In this document: positions 24,691 through 37,732 of the stretch, piece by piece
Position numbering within the stretch: the stretch's first letter is position 1
Layout: the number at the start of each line of letters is the position of its first letter
Assembly: GCA_026545225.1 (NCBI GenBank)
Contig: CM048845.1
Location: 57,602,033-57,666,032 of the forward strand
Length of the DNA stretch: 64,000 bases
Direction of reading: 5' to 3'
Source: Cornus controversa
Lineage: Eukaryota; Streptophyta; Magnoliopsida; Cornales; Cornaceae
Program-made: the position numbers and the translations under genes
Notes under the pieces: generated by a model
Databases searched by the model: none
Told to the model about the DNA's origin: nothing
The model's input: the letters and a program-made list of their open reading frames with translations, nothing else

Positions 24691-25504
24691 GAGGTCTTGC
24701 GCATATTCTATAGAGATTACGTCTTCTTCCTCAACCATTGAAGCCTTGTCTTCTATCATGATTGGCTAGTTCATCCACTAGGGTTTTGATGTAGCCCTAA
24801 CTAAGCATCAATGGTTTGATTGTTCTAATTATTATGAATTTTTATATTCATGCATAGATTGTGTAATTTAGAGGATTCTATTATTTAAATAATTGAGCAA
24901 TAAAATCTTTATATTCAGTTTCAATGATTTCTTATCTTGTTTTAGATACTTAATTGCTGTGATTAAACCCAATCCCTCTTATTTTCTATGATTATTACAC
25001 AATAGTATTTATTGAATATATAGTTAAGGTTTTGATGGATTATGCCTAGAGAAGATGGACCATACTGCATCCTAGAGTAGAATAGTTAGGCAGATGGTGC
25101 ATGCCAATCGAAGATAGTCCATGACATAGTTTTAATTATATGGTATCCTCTTGATGGTTAAAAATGAGCTTGTAACCACTGATACCACTTGTGTATGATA
25201 TAATTCCCTATAGTTAGTTCAATTCGCCATTGATTGTGAAGTTAGTGGTGAAGTCAATAACCCTAGATTCATCTCATATTTTCTACACTATATAGTTTTA
25301 CTTGCTTATGTTTAATTGTTTTAATTAGTTAAATTAGAATAAAAATCAGTAACCTATTTTTTCTTAATTTAATTAGAATTAGTCACAACAATTCAACATA
25401 ATCATAACACAGTCTCTATGATTCGACATCCCTTTCAATAGCTCTATTCTACAAAGAATTCATTCTATTGTGAAGTAGTAATTTTAATTCACACTTAGCC
25501 ACAA
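24691..25504 (+). mobile_element. LTR-retrotransposon fragment of uncertain family
   Basis: The run from tagggttttgatgtagccc through tttacttgcttatgtttaa to cagtctctatgattcgacat reads like a degraded LTR and its junction. The last 100 bp match 9,580-9,680 in front of copy A's LTR. There is no coding region. It is a fossil of unknown age. Confidence 0.4.
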
Positions 25505-26426
25505 TTAGGTATGGGCTGGACCGGTCTAAGTCTCCTGATGGCGAATTTTGGCTCTGCAATGTCCTATTTTGACCAAATTTGACTTTCAAACTTCCTTAAA
25601 AATCAGAATTCATTTCCTATTGATTTTTAATTTAATTTTAAAAAAAAAATAGGATTTTTAACATCTATAAAAACCTCATATATTTTCTCTCTAGGTGTGC
25701 TCTGAAAAACCTTTCTATACACATCAAAAAGATTATTTCCTGGAGAGAGAAAGCATAGAGATATTTTTAGAGCAGAGACTTTTTCTTTATTTTTTTGTTT
25801 ATATTTCTTTGAGAGATCACACACATATATACACTATGAATTATTTAGGTTGTGTTTCTCTATTCGTTTGATCAATCATTCGAAGACTACTTCAAAGATT
25901 CTTATTGATCAAGCTACTGAATCTTTTGATTTCTTCTACAACTGTTTGTTGGTGAGGAAGGAGAAGAAGATCACACTACGAAGGGAACAAAATATTTGCT
26001 GAGTGTTCGTCACTTCGAGTTACATTTTGTTAGAATTGTGACGTACGTTAGTCAGGAGTCTACAGCAATTGGACGAGAGAGTCGTAATAGTAAGTCTGAT
26101 GCGTTTCGCATCAAGTTCTTGTCAGAGTGGAATGGGTGTGAATCTCGGAAATAATCTATTGTACTTTGATTCGACGACAGTAGATTTGGTTCTCCGAGGC
26201 TATAAGCCTCACCTGTGATTTTTTTTTTTTGATCTTGGTTTTTCACGTATATCTGATACATTCTTTACTTTATTGCACTTTATTTATATACTTGCTTTGT
26301 GAGATTGCTTTAATTTTTAATTGGACTTAAAATTGAGATAATCTGAAAAATTGAGCAAACGAGCGAGTAAACCTATTCACCCCCCTCTAAGTTTTATACA
26401 AACTTTCGCAGTCACTTTCGCACTGC
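25505..26426 (+). mobile_element. Copia (SIRE-like) LTR, copy next to segment C
   Basis: It is collinear with 9,690-10,609, including the missing 5' part and the same right-hand flank (caccatgcaaaaacac). The two LTRs are therefore duplicate copies of one insertion event, carried along when segments A and C were duplicated. They are not two independent insertions. Confidence 0.65.
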
Positions 26427-26801
26427 ACAACTCATAGACACCATGCAAAAACACTTATATGCCATTTGACTTTGTGAAATGACTAATTTAAACTTTAAAT
26501 TTTCATAAAAAGACCAAAATATCCTAACTCTATTTTTCTCTCTTTTTTCTTTTCTTTTTCTCTATTATCTCTCTCTCTTCTTTCTCCTTCTCTCTCCCCT
26601 TCCTCTTCTTTTCTTTTGCCAAATGAATTCAAATGTCTACCTGAAAAATGTAAATATTTTCATACCCAAATATATATTTATATTACATTTAAGCTTGGTC
26701 CAAAATATTTTTGCTTATTTACAGTCTAAAATCACTCTACCTAGCCATCTAATGATCACAATTCATAGTGCATTGATAGTTTCGTAGGCACAGACATACA
26801 C

Positions 26802-26857
<56 letters not shown>

Positions 26858-29849
26858 ATAGCCTACCTGGAACAAATTTTTTTTTTCCTTTGGGGTGAAT
26901 CATTCCATGAACCCATTACAGTGAAATAAGGTGTAATTGATATTTCAATTGGAAATGGATTGTTTGTTATGACTTCATTTGAACTGGTAAAGGATTTGGT
27001 CCTTTTCAGTCACTAAAGCCAATATGGTTGCCAGGAGTTTCCTTACTTTTATGAATGAAAATTATGTAACAAAAGTTGAAAGAGGTTCATTGATTTAGGA
27101 TTAGGTTTGATGCAAGTGTTGGATGAGAGAGAGAGAACCAGAGATTGAGAGGGAGAGTGAAGGGTAAAGAATAGTCTAATAATGAGAGGTAAAATAGTCA
27201 TTAAACATAATTGATATTTTTTGATAAAATAATAATAAAATATTGAGAGTATTTTAGACATTTTATATGTGAAGTAACGACGTTAGAGACGAAAATATAT
27301 AATGAGTTTAAATAAGAGTTATACGCAAAAATTTTCTCTATTTAAAATAAGTCCAAACCACAGGAGTATCACTGTAATTTATCCAAAATTTTAACATGCC
27401 AAAATTACACGTACTAAGACTCTACCCTTCATTCGTCTTCTATCCACCATTGAATTAGGATAGAAGCAAAGTTTATAGAAAAAATATGGAACAAACTGCA
27501 CTAAAAAAAAAATGGATAAAAGGCCTCCTAAACACAAACACACTGAAAAATCAGACTGGTCTGGGCTCCAAGATCTACGAACAAGCCAGCCCATCATCTC
27601 CTTTGTCAATGGTAAGCAGCACTCTTGGCCCACCTGGCTAATTCAAGCCTTAGATGTTGATTTTTTTAGTTCTTTCTTAGTTGTTTTATATTGTCAGCAA
27701 ACAAAATATTTTTTGGCAAATTTAAGATGTAAAATAAAAAATATGATGAGCCAAGTTTGTATTATCTGAGATTGACGTTTATATGGGATCGAATTTCTTA
27801 TTTTTAATTTTTTTTTTTTACTATCCCGTGAATTTGAGATATTTTGCTACAAAAAAAAATATACGTAATGCACGTCGCAATTCGTTGTAAAATTTCAGTG
27901 ATCCATTATTTTCTAATTTTCTCGTTGCTCAAAATTTTCTGGAGAAGTAAGAAGAATTTACAAGCTCTAATATTAAGTGGGAATTTTCGAAGTACAGTCA
28001 ATGACAATATCAAGCATGTTATTTTTTCATGTTTATTTACATAATGCATGTGGCAATTCGAGTTAAAATTTCAGTGATCCATTATTTTCTAATATTCTCG
28101 TTGCTCAAAATTATTTAGAGAAGTAAGAAAAATTTATAGGCTCTAATATTAAGCAGGAATTTTATAAGTACCGTCAATAGCAATATCAAACGTGTTATTT
28201 TTTTCATGTGTATTTGAGGTGATGAATGTGCTAAAAATAAATTAAATGAAATTTAAAAAATTGTGCTAAACCTTGTGCAGAAGTATTTTGTACAATTCAT
28301 TTGATAAATTATGGTTTCATGAACTAAATTTTTTTAAGTTTATGCTAGTATTTTTTTGCAATAATATCAACAATGCTTGCACAGTGCAAGTTCCTCCAAA
28401 ATGTTTTCATTTTCCATATATTATGTCTTTGTAATAATAATAAATAAATAAAAGAAAGGAAAAGTGAACATATATTTTCTTGGAAATAATCTTAAGTATT
28501 AATTTACGCAAATAATCAACAAATTTTTACAATTTCATAGTGGCTAATGGTAAATTTATATATATGTAAAATTGTTTTTACAATTTCAATGGAAACTCCA
28601 CTCACCCTTGTGATTTTTTAAGATTGATTTTTTTTAAATAAAAAAATCTCTTATTAGTTTTTAATTTTACATTTATGGGTGTTACATTATAACTTCCCCA
28701 ACCTCAAGGCCATGAGGCCACTGTAAGTTCCCAATCCATAATAGGCTTGCTCAAGGGCTTTAGTTAGGTATGGACTTAGAAAGTTGCCAACTGAGCCAGC
28801 ATGGCCCGACCTTTATGCATAACGTGGATCACCGTGCCTTGAAAGTAATCTTATGATTTTCTTGGGAGGCAAGTATTATTATGAAAAATGAATGTTGTTA
28901 GATTTTCAAATCAGTTTCGACTCCAACGAGACGTTTTCGGTGTTTTCGTTGCTCCAATGAGCTGTATTTGTCACCGAATCACTCTTTTGCAACTTCTTTG
29001 TAACTACAACTTATAACATCATCAGATTATTTACGGGTGACTGTTCTATTATATCTATTATTAGATTATATATTTTTTGCTAAACCATACATGTTTTTTA
29101 CATCTTCTCTTAAACATCTAACATTAGAATTTTTTGTCTCTTAAGTTTACTTAACCTCCAAATTCTCTACAACCATCTAAGATTATGGTTTCTTGTCTCC
29201 TAAGTTTACTTAGTCTCCAATTTTCCTTAAATCATTTAGGACTAAAATTTCTTATTTTTCAAGTTTACTTAGCCTACAAGATAATGTGCTTATAAATAAG
29301 GGTTTATGTATTGTTCATAATATATTAATATCAATTCAATGGAATATACAATTTTAGAATAAAATTAAGATAAAAAAATATTTACTATTTTCACTCGTCA
29401 ATCATCAGAGCTTTGTTTGAGATAGAGAGAGAGGTTTATCTTGTTGGCTTCAAGCAGGTTGTCTCTTGTTACTTCTTCTTTCAATCTTTGACTTTTCTCG
29501 TTTCTCGATGAATTATTAAATTTCGTTTGTTTAATCACGTCTTTCATGTTTATACATATCAATCGAATGTTCCTTTTTTTTTTGTTTTCCATTTGTTTTC
29601 TTATTATATATGTCATTTGTTTAATTAATTCCTTTTTTCATGTTTTATACACATATTTATATGTGCGCGTATATATATATAGAAATTATAGAAAACGATA
29701 TTGGCGTCCATATAAGAGCAAGCAATACACTCGTTTATTAGTCTGCAATTATTTTCGTCTATTTTTTTTTTCTATTTCGTTTTATATTCACACAGTTTTG
29801 GTCTGCAAATTTGGATTCTAAGAAATTACATCTGCTTCATGCTTTCCTA

Positions 29850-29902
<53 letters not shown>

Positions 29903-30433
29903 TAATTTTCTGTGTATATTGCTTCTTCATCAATCCCTCCCTTGACATATAATACACTGAAAACACTTGGAAATTTCGGATGCTAAGAATATATATATAT
30001 ATATACACAACACACTATCAATCTGGAAGATGTTCTAGAACTCTGTTAGGTTTAGGTATTTGATTGATTGTTCTTGTTCTTGGGCCGTGTTGGGTTTCTG
30101 TGCCTTGCTTGATTTTGTATCGTTTTGTTGGGCCTTATCCTTGTAGGTCTGCCTCTACCTTGTGTATATATAACTTAATTTATACAATTAACGTTTGACT
30201 TTTCGAAAAATAAAAAAACATGTTCATTATATTAATTCTGTTTCTAAATTCTTGGTCAAATTAATTACTCTGTATAGGTTATATTTTGACATCAAATGCT
30301 TTCTGTACAACTATATGTTTTATTGAATTGAATTGTGTAGAATAAAAAGTTCTTTTACATCACTAAAGTTTCTTATTCTCTTTAATATTTGTGTTTTAGT
30401 TTTTGATGAATCCAAACTCAATTAATCAGCTGA

Positions 30434-30519
30434 AAACCTTTCACCCTCTCTCACCATGCAGCCAATCACTATCTTATAGAGATATTGTTGGCAGCATGGA
30501 GAGAGAGGGCGAAAGGTTT
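30434..30519 (+). ncRNA. Candidate MIRNA-like hairpin, copy C (best-paired copy)
   Basis: The outer stem aaacctttc / gaaaggttt is perfect here, because the base that mismatches in copies B and D is C in this copy. Inside come ccctctctc / gagagaggg, ccatgc / gcatgg, gccaa / ttggc and tatctt / agata around a short loop. The total is about 86 nt. The arm is not a family I recognise. Confidence 0.4.
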
Positions 30520-31172
30520 ACCACTGACTTAAACGACTTTGGATTCTATTATTATTCTAAACGCATACATTTTTATCTATTCGTCTTTGGTATCTCTTTA
30601 CTATTTGTGTTTCATTTTTCGATAGATCCAAACTCAGTTAACGAGTATCTTATAAGAAGAGAGAGAGAGAGAGAGAGAGAGTGAGAGTTTTACCATTGGC
30701 TTAATGCGAGTTTGGATTCTCTTATTATCTTTTTTCCTTAAGTTTTGGATTTGCTCCTAGCGCACACATTCTTCTCTATTTGTCTTTGGTACCTCTTGAC
30801 TTGCAAGGTATGAATTCATGTTTTAAATAAAGTGAATTTTCATAAAACCCTTTTCTTATATTCTTGCTTAATGACGGAGTTATTTGTTTGTTTATGATTT
30901 AGGTTGATATGATAGTAATGGACATTCAAGCAAGGGATTGTGAATCATATACAGTGGTGTATATATATATATATATAGACATTCACAATTTAACGTTGAA
31001 ACTTGAAGGAATCTTTAATGAGGGTTTTTTTTTGGCAAATAACTTTTGTATAGATTTTTTTTTCTTTAGTAAGTTAAATTAAGTATGAGAAGATAATCTC
31101 TTGGCACAAGTAATTTGATATCTCCTTGTAAAATACTTACAAAGAATTTTTAAATTTTAAATAAATAAATAA

Positions 31173-31212
<40 letters not shown>

Positions 31213-31227
31213 TAGTGTCATTTACTT

Positions 31228-31425
31228 CATCCTTAAAGGCTATGGCACAGGCATGCGACAGTCACTCCAACAGCAGCACTCGTAGAATCACCAACGAATT
31301 TGATGCTCGTCGCCTAAATTTCTAAAGCAAGCCAAATTGATTCATGCTTGAAACCATGAACAACAAGTTCTCGTCATCGGCTAATAAGGACCACCATAGC
31401 AGTGGTGCAAAACATGTTAAGTAAT
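31228..31425 (+). pseudogene. Broken 5' part of the gene at 40,283
   Basis: From aaggctatggcacaggc the sequence follows codons about 20-75 of the intact gene (K-A-V-A-Q-A-W..., then T-N-E-F-D-A-R-R-L-N-F). An in-frame stop follows 'RRLNF', the first ~19 codons and the 5' leader are deleted, and homology ends near 31,425. The deletion fuses the segment end (ttacttcatcctt) straight to codon ~20. It cannot make the protein. Confidence 0.85.
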
Positions 31426-32199
31426 TCCAAATGTTGCAAAAAAATTGGTAGCTGAAATAAAGAAACATGTTTCTAAGTTGTTTTATTATTAATTTTTATT
31501 ATTTTATGAATTAGATTAAAACTCATCTTGTTTGTAATGGTAAAATAAATACAATTGTACATTAGTTTTTTTAAATTGACTCACATTTTTTCATAGAATT
31601 TAAAAATATATATATTTTTTGGAATAATATTTTCTTTTTCAATTATGCTGTTCAATTCCACTACATCACATTCTATTGTTAATCTTCATCATAATTTCAA
31701 AAACAAAAAGTCTAACACTTGCAAATAATCTAATATCCTGTAAACAACAGACATCCATCGTTAATAATGTTGGAAAATTAATGAGTGGAATTCATCTTAA
31801 GAAGTATGTCCATCCAACAGAAATTGAAACAAGCTTGATATATATTATTGTGAATATACAACTATGAGCTCAACTGAAACTATACATCTATAAGAAAAGC
31901 AGTATTGATGCATGAAAAAAATGTTATCAAATGCCCATACACTAGGAAAAAAATGCCAAATACATACAAGGGTAACATATAATGCCTGCTATACATCTAA
32001 CCAATTGCCAAAAGATCTGATGCCTTCCTGCTATACATCAAACAAAACTATATCTGATACCAATAATCTAATGCTTTGTTGTCGTCTTGCAGCTTTGCAA
32101 TCTGGAGGCAACCAAGACAAGAGACCCAATGATACAATAAATGGTCCTGATCAACCATAAGGAGTTTTGTTTAGCTACAGTATCACCATTATGTCCAAA
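31426..32199. other. AT-rich spacer
   Basis: No gene or clear element is visible. The short open frames here lack family features. Confidence 0.4.
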
Positions 32200-32551
32200 G
32201 ACAGGACACAAAGAGTGCCTCTTGTGAAGCAAGCTTGAGCTTAGCCTCCAGTGGTGCAAGGATGGCTTCAATTGAAGATATATCATCATCTTTTTAAGCA
32301 GCATGAACCCTTCGAAGAGTGGCTTCCACTGCAAATTAAGCTGCCATTGAGGCCTTCTTCTCATCATTGATTTTCTTTAATCTCAAGATTCTGCAAAAAG
32401 AGAAAAAATAATGTTTTTACCTCATTACATAAAGCTTTGTAACAGCATGAGAAAAAATATACTGAGGTTGAAAAGAGTTATATGCAATACTTTGCTTTCT
32501 AGAAGAGATTCTGTTAGCTTCAGCTTCTCGTCCATCTCTTCAGTGAGCAGC
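32200..32551 (-). pseudogene. MAP70 (microtubule-associated protein 70) pseudogene, two internal exons
   Basis: Two exon-like blocks are flanked by good splice signals on the minus strand. Block one (32,551-32,491) encodes LLTEEMDEKLKLTESLLESK. Block two (32,390 to about 32,215) encodes NLEIKKINDEKKASMAA, then FAVEATLRRVHAA, then SSIEAILAPLEAKLKLA. Together they follow the conserved coiled-coil of plant MAP70 proteins, which bind cortical microtubules. Block two has two in-frame stops, each a CAA-to-TAA change at positions that are glutamine in the family, and homology breaks off after 'KLKLASQE'. The remaining MAP70 exons are not in the window. The preserved intron shows that it is a DNA-level copy, not a processed one. 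Confidence 0.85.
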
Positions 32552-34021
32552 CTACAAAGAATACAACCAACAAAATACAATGTCAGGTTTGTTCTAAGTT
32601 GTTCTAACCACATGACACCAGAAACGTGGTCTTAGAAATACATAAATAAATTAATAAAGAGAAATGTAGAAAACAAAAGGCTTCAGCTCTGCTAACAAAG
32701 TTATTACCTAGCATAAAAATCAAACACTAACATATTTAAGCATTCCCAATACCAAGATTAATTAACCTAGATTTCCCAATTACTTTTGGGGTATCTTCTA
32801 AAAAGACACCAATGGAATCTCATAACAAACATTAGTATCCAAAGCAACAAAGTATGACATGATAAATTTCAGAATTCCCTGCAGCCAAGAAGATTCCATA
32901 GACTTTTATTATAAACAAATAACAGAAAACAGATCAGTGCATGAACATTTAGTGTTAACAATTTAAATAATGCAACCTAAAAACCCCTCAACGAAGTCTA
33001 GAAAATAAGGAACGTCAAAAAGGAAAATCCCCGGCTGCTTGAGAGGAATTTAAACAAGAATCAAGAACCAATATAAATTTTACATTGACATAATGTCATA
33101 TTAATTATGAAAAGTAATCCAAAGTCAAAAGGATGAAGAAAGTTGATTATCTATGTAGGTCACCTAAATCGTGCAAGGGTAACATTATGCTGCCTCAGTT
33201 CTAAATCTACCATCTACAAGATATTCTGGTGGTCTACCTAAAATTAGATGCATTCCCTTGTAACACGGTTGCCGAACAAGCTCCATTCTTCCAATTCCGC
33301 AACAAACCCATTTTATTTCTTAATATAGTGGTAAAAGCTCGAACTTTCAAAATAGTTTTGAGTTAGAAGACATGCACTTTGTACAGATAACACAAATGCT
33401 AGGTTTGCAACTAGCCCACCCATGTCCACACTTGCAATCAACAATGACAATAAGGTGATGACCTTCACTGATGTGATAGTGACACCAGATAACATCAACA
33501 AATGGGATTCACAATCATGAATGGAATAAATTAGATATGACACAAGAATTGACTGCAATGATAAAATAGATGAAACAAAACAAAATGAACTAGAAATGAA
33601 AGTTCAACACAAGCAAATAGTTATTCACATGGACCAAACAAAACTCAAATTTATTCAAAGTTTCATAAGATAGCACAAAATTAGGAAAAAAGATGAAGAT
33701 AAATCATCACCATCGAATTCAAACAGATCATATCTAAAAACTCACAAGTATCTGATGTTTACAAATTCATATAAATAGGAACACCTTATCATATAAACCC
33801 AACCAAAATGCGTAGTGTTTGGAAATGCATCAATTAACTGTTTTGTACGTAAGAGAGAACGCTGAAAACTGAATTAAATTTTTTTAAAAATTATACAAAC
33901 TTATGGACTCCTTTAGATACAAATCAGCTCATTGACATGCCACTTGCAAACATTAAGCTATCATACAAAAACATAAAATTCAATCGATACATATAACAAA
34001 TCAACATAAACTGAAGACTTA
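32552..34021. other. Spacer upstream of the MAP70 relic, possibly its intron
   Basis: No coding exon is recognisable. It lies between the MAP70-like exon (minus strand) and an upstream exon-like block with a splice donor at about 34,022, so it could be intron of a chimeric minus-strand transcript. Confidence 0.35.
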
Positions 34022-34240
34022 CATTGGTAGCTTGTGGAGACGATTCGGTGCTCGTACTTGAAGGGATCTTACAGCGGTGAATAGATTGGTGAACGGTGAA
34101 CGACGCTTGATCGGTAGGTCAGCAGATTAGTTTTCCAGATCGGTGAGCAGAGTTCTCCCAAATCGCCTTGAACGGGAGCTCTAGAGATATGAGAGGGTCA
34201 GAGCAAAAACATTTTGGGTTTTCAATTTTTATATGTGGAA
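34022..34240 (-). promoter_or_regulatory. Possible 5' UTR exon and promoter, minus strand
   Basis: On the minus strand the block is more GC-balanced than its surroundings and ends in a strong donor (ccaat|gtaagt, near 34,022). A TATA-like atataaaaatt lies at about 34,230. It contains no good open frame. This looks like the leader exon of a minus-strand gene whose nearest downstream exon is the MAP70 relic at 32,551. This is inference only. Confidence 0.35.
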
Positions 34241-34544
34241 CCGAAAACACCAAATTTGGGTTTGGGCCCAAAAATTTATAAGGTCTTGTTTGGTTTGTAT
34301 CTATTTTGAGAGTGATAAAAACACAGAAATTGGTCTTTTGTATTGCTTAGAACTGTTTTTAAAGAACAGTTTTTAGAGAACTGAGTCACTTGTATAGGAT
34401 TTTAGAGAATAAAAAAAAATTGTTTTGTGAGTTTTGAAGATAAAAGAGAGAAGAAAGGAAAACACGGACCTACAAGAGGCTTTACTTAAAAATACGATAA
34501 GTCATCTCGTTTATATTGATTTTGTTCCAAATTGTGTATATAAT

Positions 34545-35135
34545 TAGGGATGCACACGGTACAATTCCCCATGGTTCTTGGTAGAACCGGAACCGTTACC
34601 AACGGTTTCTAACTTTTGGAACCGTGAGGAACCGAACCGCGGTTTTCGGTTCAGTTCCGGTTCCGAACTGCGGTTCCTTAGTTTTTTTTTTTTTTTTCAA
34701 TGAAGTTTGAAAATACAAAAAATATATATATATTCATTAAATAAATGTGAGACCTACAATCTGAAAATGGCACCATATATATATATATAATTATTATATT
34801 ATATATATAACATATAATAATTATATACATTACATATAATAATTATATATAATGTATATATATTATATATAATATATATACATTATATATAATTATTATA
34901 TGTAATGTATATATATATATATATTATATATAGTTATTATATTATATATATATATACACATATTTAATATAAAACGGTTTCAGTTCCAGTTCGGTTCCAG
35001 GGAACCGTTACTCCCAACGGTTCCGGTTCGGTACGATTCTACTGGTCCTGGAACCGGAACCGAAACCGAAACTGTAGCCACGTTTCCTTACGGTTCCCTT
35101 CGGTTCCGGTTCCAACGGTTCTTTGTGCACCCCTA
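34545..35135. mobile_element. hAT-type MITE with 8-bp target duplication
   Basis: The termini are tagggatgcacacgg and the reverse complement of ctttgtgcacccct. The exact 8-bp direct repeat TATATAAT flanks it (34,537-34,544 and 35,136-35,143). An 8-bp duplication with TAGGG-type ends indicates the hAT superfamily. The interior is built of ggaaccg / cggttcc phrases around a long AT-only palindromic core (34,780-34,970). It is non-coding. Related ends occur at about 57,795 and 62,545-62,773. Confidence 0.85.
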
Positions 35136-35239
35136 TATATAATAAATGGTATACAACATAGTTTGCAGAAAAATTTCTATTTGATTATAATGTTTTCTAT
35201 AAACCAATTTTACCTATTCATGTCATGGTCCAATTTTGT

Positions 35240-35496
35240 ACTTGAACTCGCAACGCCTTCGTTGCGGTCGGGCCACCTTGTCTACTCGGGTGGCCGCACT
35301 CGGACACTTCTGGGCCGGGCGCTTGGCGTGACACCGGACCAAAGACTGGGTTTGACTCTGATACCAAATGTAACGGGTTGGGCGCTTGTCCTCTAGCCAA
35401 AAGTCTAAGCTATTAGGTAGTGTTGTATACCCACCCTTATATGCCTAAGTTTTTTTCCATCCGGATCCGACGTGGGACAAGTTAGCCCCTCTAACA
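35240..35496 (-). mobile_element. TRIM fragment: one LTR plus primer binding site
   Basis: On the minus strand a ~128-bp LTR (35,496-35,369; TGTTAGAGGGG to CCCGTTACA) is followed by TGGTATCAGAGTC (35,365-35,353) and a GC-rich internal part to about 35,240. The second LTR is absent. It is a different TRIM subfamily from those at 21,667 and 41,819. It is a fossil fragment. Confidence 0.65.
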
Positions 35497-36068
35497 TAAG
35501 CCGTGTTTGGAGCCTCTGATGCTCTGTTTTTTTTAAGGTGGACAATTTGGTCATTTTACAGGAACATATATTTTGATTTTTTTTAACATTAAAATATTAG
35601 GGGTAATATGATAAAATCACACCAAAAAGTAAACTAATTTGTCAAAGTAGAGGTCGGTGCAAGATTTTTGAAAAGTTTCACTTGGTGTAATTAGACCAAA
35701 CCTCTACAAAGTTTCACTTGGTTTAATATACTATCTTATTATCTTTATTGCTTTATTTTACTAATTTTTTAGTGTTCTTTTTTTTTTTTCCTTTTTAATT
35801 TTGTTCAATTCTACTGGGACTTAGAAATGCATTATGTCATGAAATACAAAAATTGCAATAGTAAATTGATTCTTAAGGTTATGAATAATTGTGAGGTATA
35901 AATTACTCAAGTTCCAATACAGTGCCTCCTACATTCTCGTACTATTTTTTTTTAATGCACCTAATTTTGAATTGTCTCTCTTTTAATTTTCTTGTTTTGT
36001 AACTCTTTTTATATGGAATAATTGACTGAATTTTCTAAAATCAATTTACCTGGGCTTGTCAAAAATAT
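35497..36068. other. AT-rich spacer
   Basis: No gene is visible. The wording near 35,590-35,730 (aaagtttcacttggtgtaat repeated) suggests old repeat DNA. Confidence 0.4.
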
Positions 36069-37732
36069 TCATTGATTTAGGATTAGGTTTGATGCAAGTG
36101 TATGATGAGAGAGAGAGAACCAGAGATTGAGAGGGAGAGTGAAGGGTAAAGAATAGTGTAGTAATGAGAGATAAATAGTCATTAAATATAATTGATATTT
36201 TTTTATAAACAAATATTAAAATGTTCGGAGTATTTTAGACATTTTATTTGTAAATTAAGTGTAATAATGAGAGGTAAAATAGTCATTAAATATAATTGAT
36301 ATTTTTTTATAAAAAAAATAATAAAATATTGAGAGTATTTTAGACATTTTATATGTAAAGTAATGGCGTTAGAAACGGAAATATACAATGAATTTATATA
36401 AGAGTTATAATCAAAATTTGTATTTGATTGAAATAAGTCCAAACCACATGGGTATTGTATCTGTTTAAAATAAGTCTAAACTACATGGGTATCAATGTAA
36501 TTTATCCAAATAAGGGTACTCTAGGCCCACCTGGCTAATTCAAGCCTTAGATGTTGAATTTTCAGTTCTTTCTTAGTTCTTCTTTTACATTGTTGGCCAA
36601 AAAAAATATTTTTTGGCAAATTTAAGATGTAAAATAAAAAATGTGATGAGCCATATTATCTGAGATTGACGTTTATATGCATTAGGGATCGAATTTCTTA
36701 ATTTTATATATTTTTTTACTATCCCGTGAATTTGAGATATTTTGCTACCAAAATAATACATAATGCACGTGGCAATTCGAGTTAAAATTTCAGTGATCCA
36801 TTATTTTCTAATTTTCTCGTTGCTCAAACTTATTTAGAGACGTAAGAAGAATTTATAGGCTCTAATATTAAGCGGGAATTTTATAAGTACCGTCAATGAG
36901 CAATATCAAGCGTGTTATTTTTTCATGTTTATTTGACGTGATGAATGTACTAAAAATAAATTAAATTAAATTAAAAAAACTGTGCTAAACCTTGTGTAGA
37001 AGTATTTTGTACAATTTATTTGATAAATTATGGTTTCATGAACTAAATTTGTTTTAGTTTATGTTGGGATTTTTTTGCAATAATATCAACAATGCTTGCG
37101 CAGTGTAAGTTCCTCCAAAATATTTTCATTTTCCATATATTATCTCTTTGTAATAATAATAAAAAAAATAAAAGAAAGGAAAATTAGTGAACATATATTT
37201 TCTTTGAAATAATCTTAAGAATTAATTTATGCAAATAATCAACAAATTTTAAGCAATTATCATAGTGGCTAATGGTAAATTTATATATATGTAAAATTGT
37301 TTTTACAATTTCAATGGAAACTCCACTCACCCTTGTGATTTTTTAAGATTGATTTCTTTTAAATAAAAAAAATCTCTTATTAGTTTTTAATTTTACATTT
37401 ATCGGTGTTACATTACAACTTCCCCAACCTCAAGGCCATAAGGCCACTGTTCGTTCCCAATTAAATATTTGGGCTTAGTTAGGTTTGGACTTACAAAATG
37501 ACGAACTGAGCCAGCATGGCTCGACCTTTATGCATAACGTGGATCAACTATTATTATATTTTCTTGGGAGGCAAGTATTATTATGAAAAATGAATGCCGT
37601 TAGATTTTCAAATCAGTTTTGGCTGCAACGAGACGCTTTCGGTGTTTTTGTTGTTCCAATGCGTTGTATTTGTCATCGAATCGCTCTTGGTGATAACATC
37701 ATCAAATTATTTGCGGGTGACTATTCTATTAT

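Larger units (their letters stand above)
26427..31425 (+). repeat. Segmental duplication, copy C
   Basis: It is collinear with copy A from caccatgcaaaaacac (26,440) and with D from tgatgcaagtg (27,108). It contains the minisatellite (29,103-29,280), microsatellites, the hairpin (30,434-30,519) and gatgtagtgtcatttac (31,207). A ~170-bp tandem duplication unique to this copy lies at about 27,866-28,035 / 28,036-28,210. Long TA runs occur at 26,811-26,852 and 31,176-31,208. At its distal end a deletion joins the segment directly to a broken piece of the gene found intact at 40,283. Confidence 0.85.

Noticed and set aside
30403-30684. MMNPNSINQLK... frame, open in copies B, C and D
   Set aside because: It is similar in three copies because the DNA is duplicated. 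It covers the hairpin and GA tracts, is truncated differently in each copy, and is not open in copy A.
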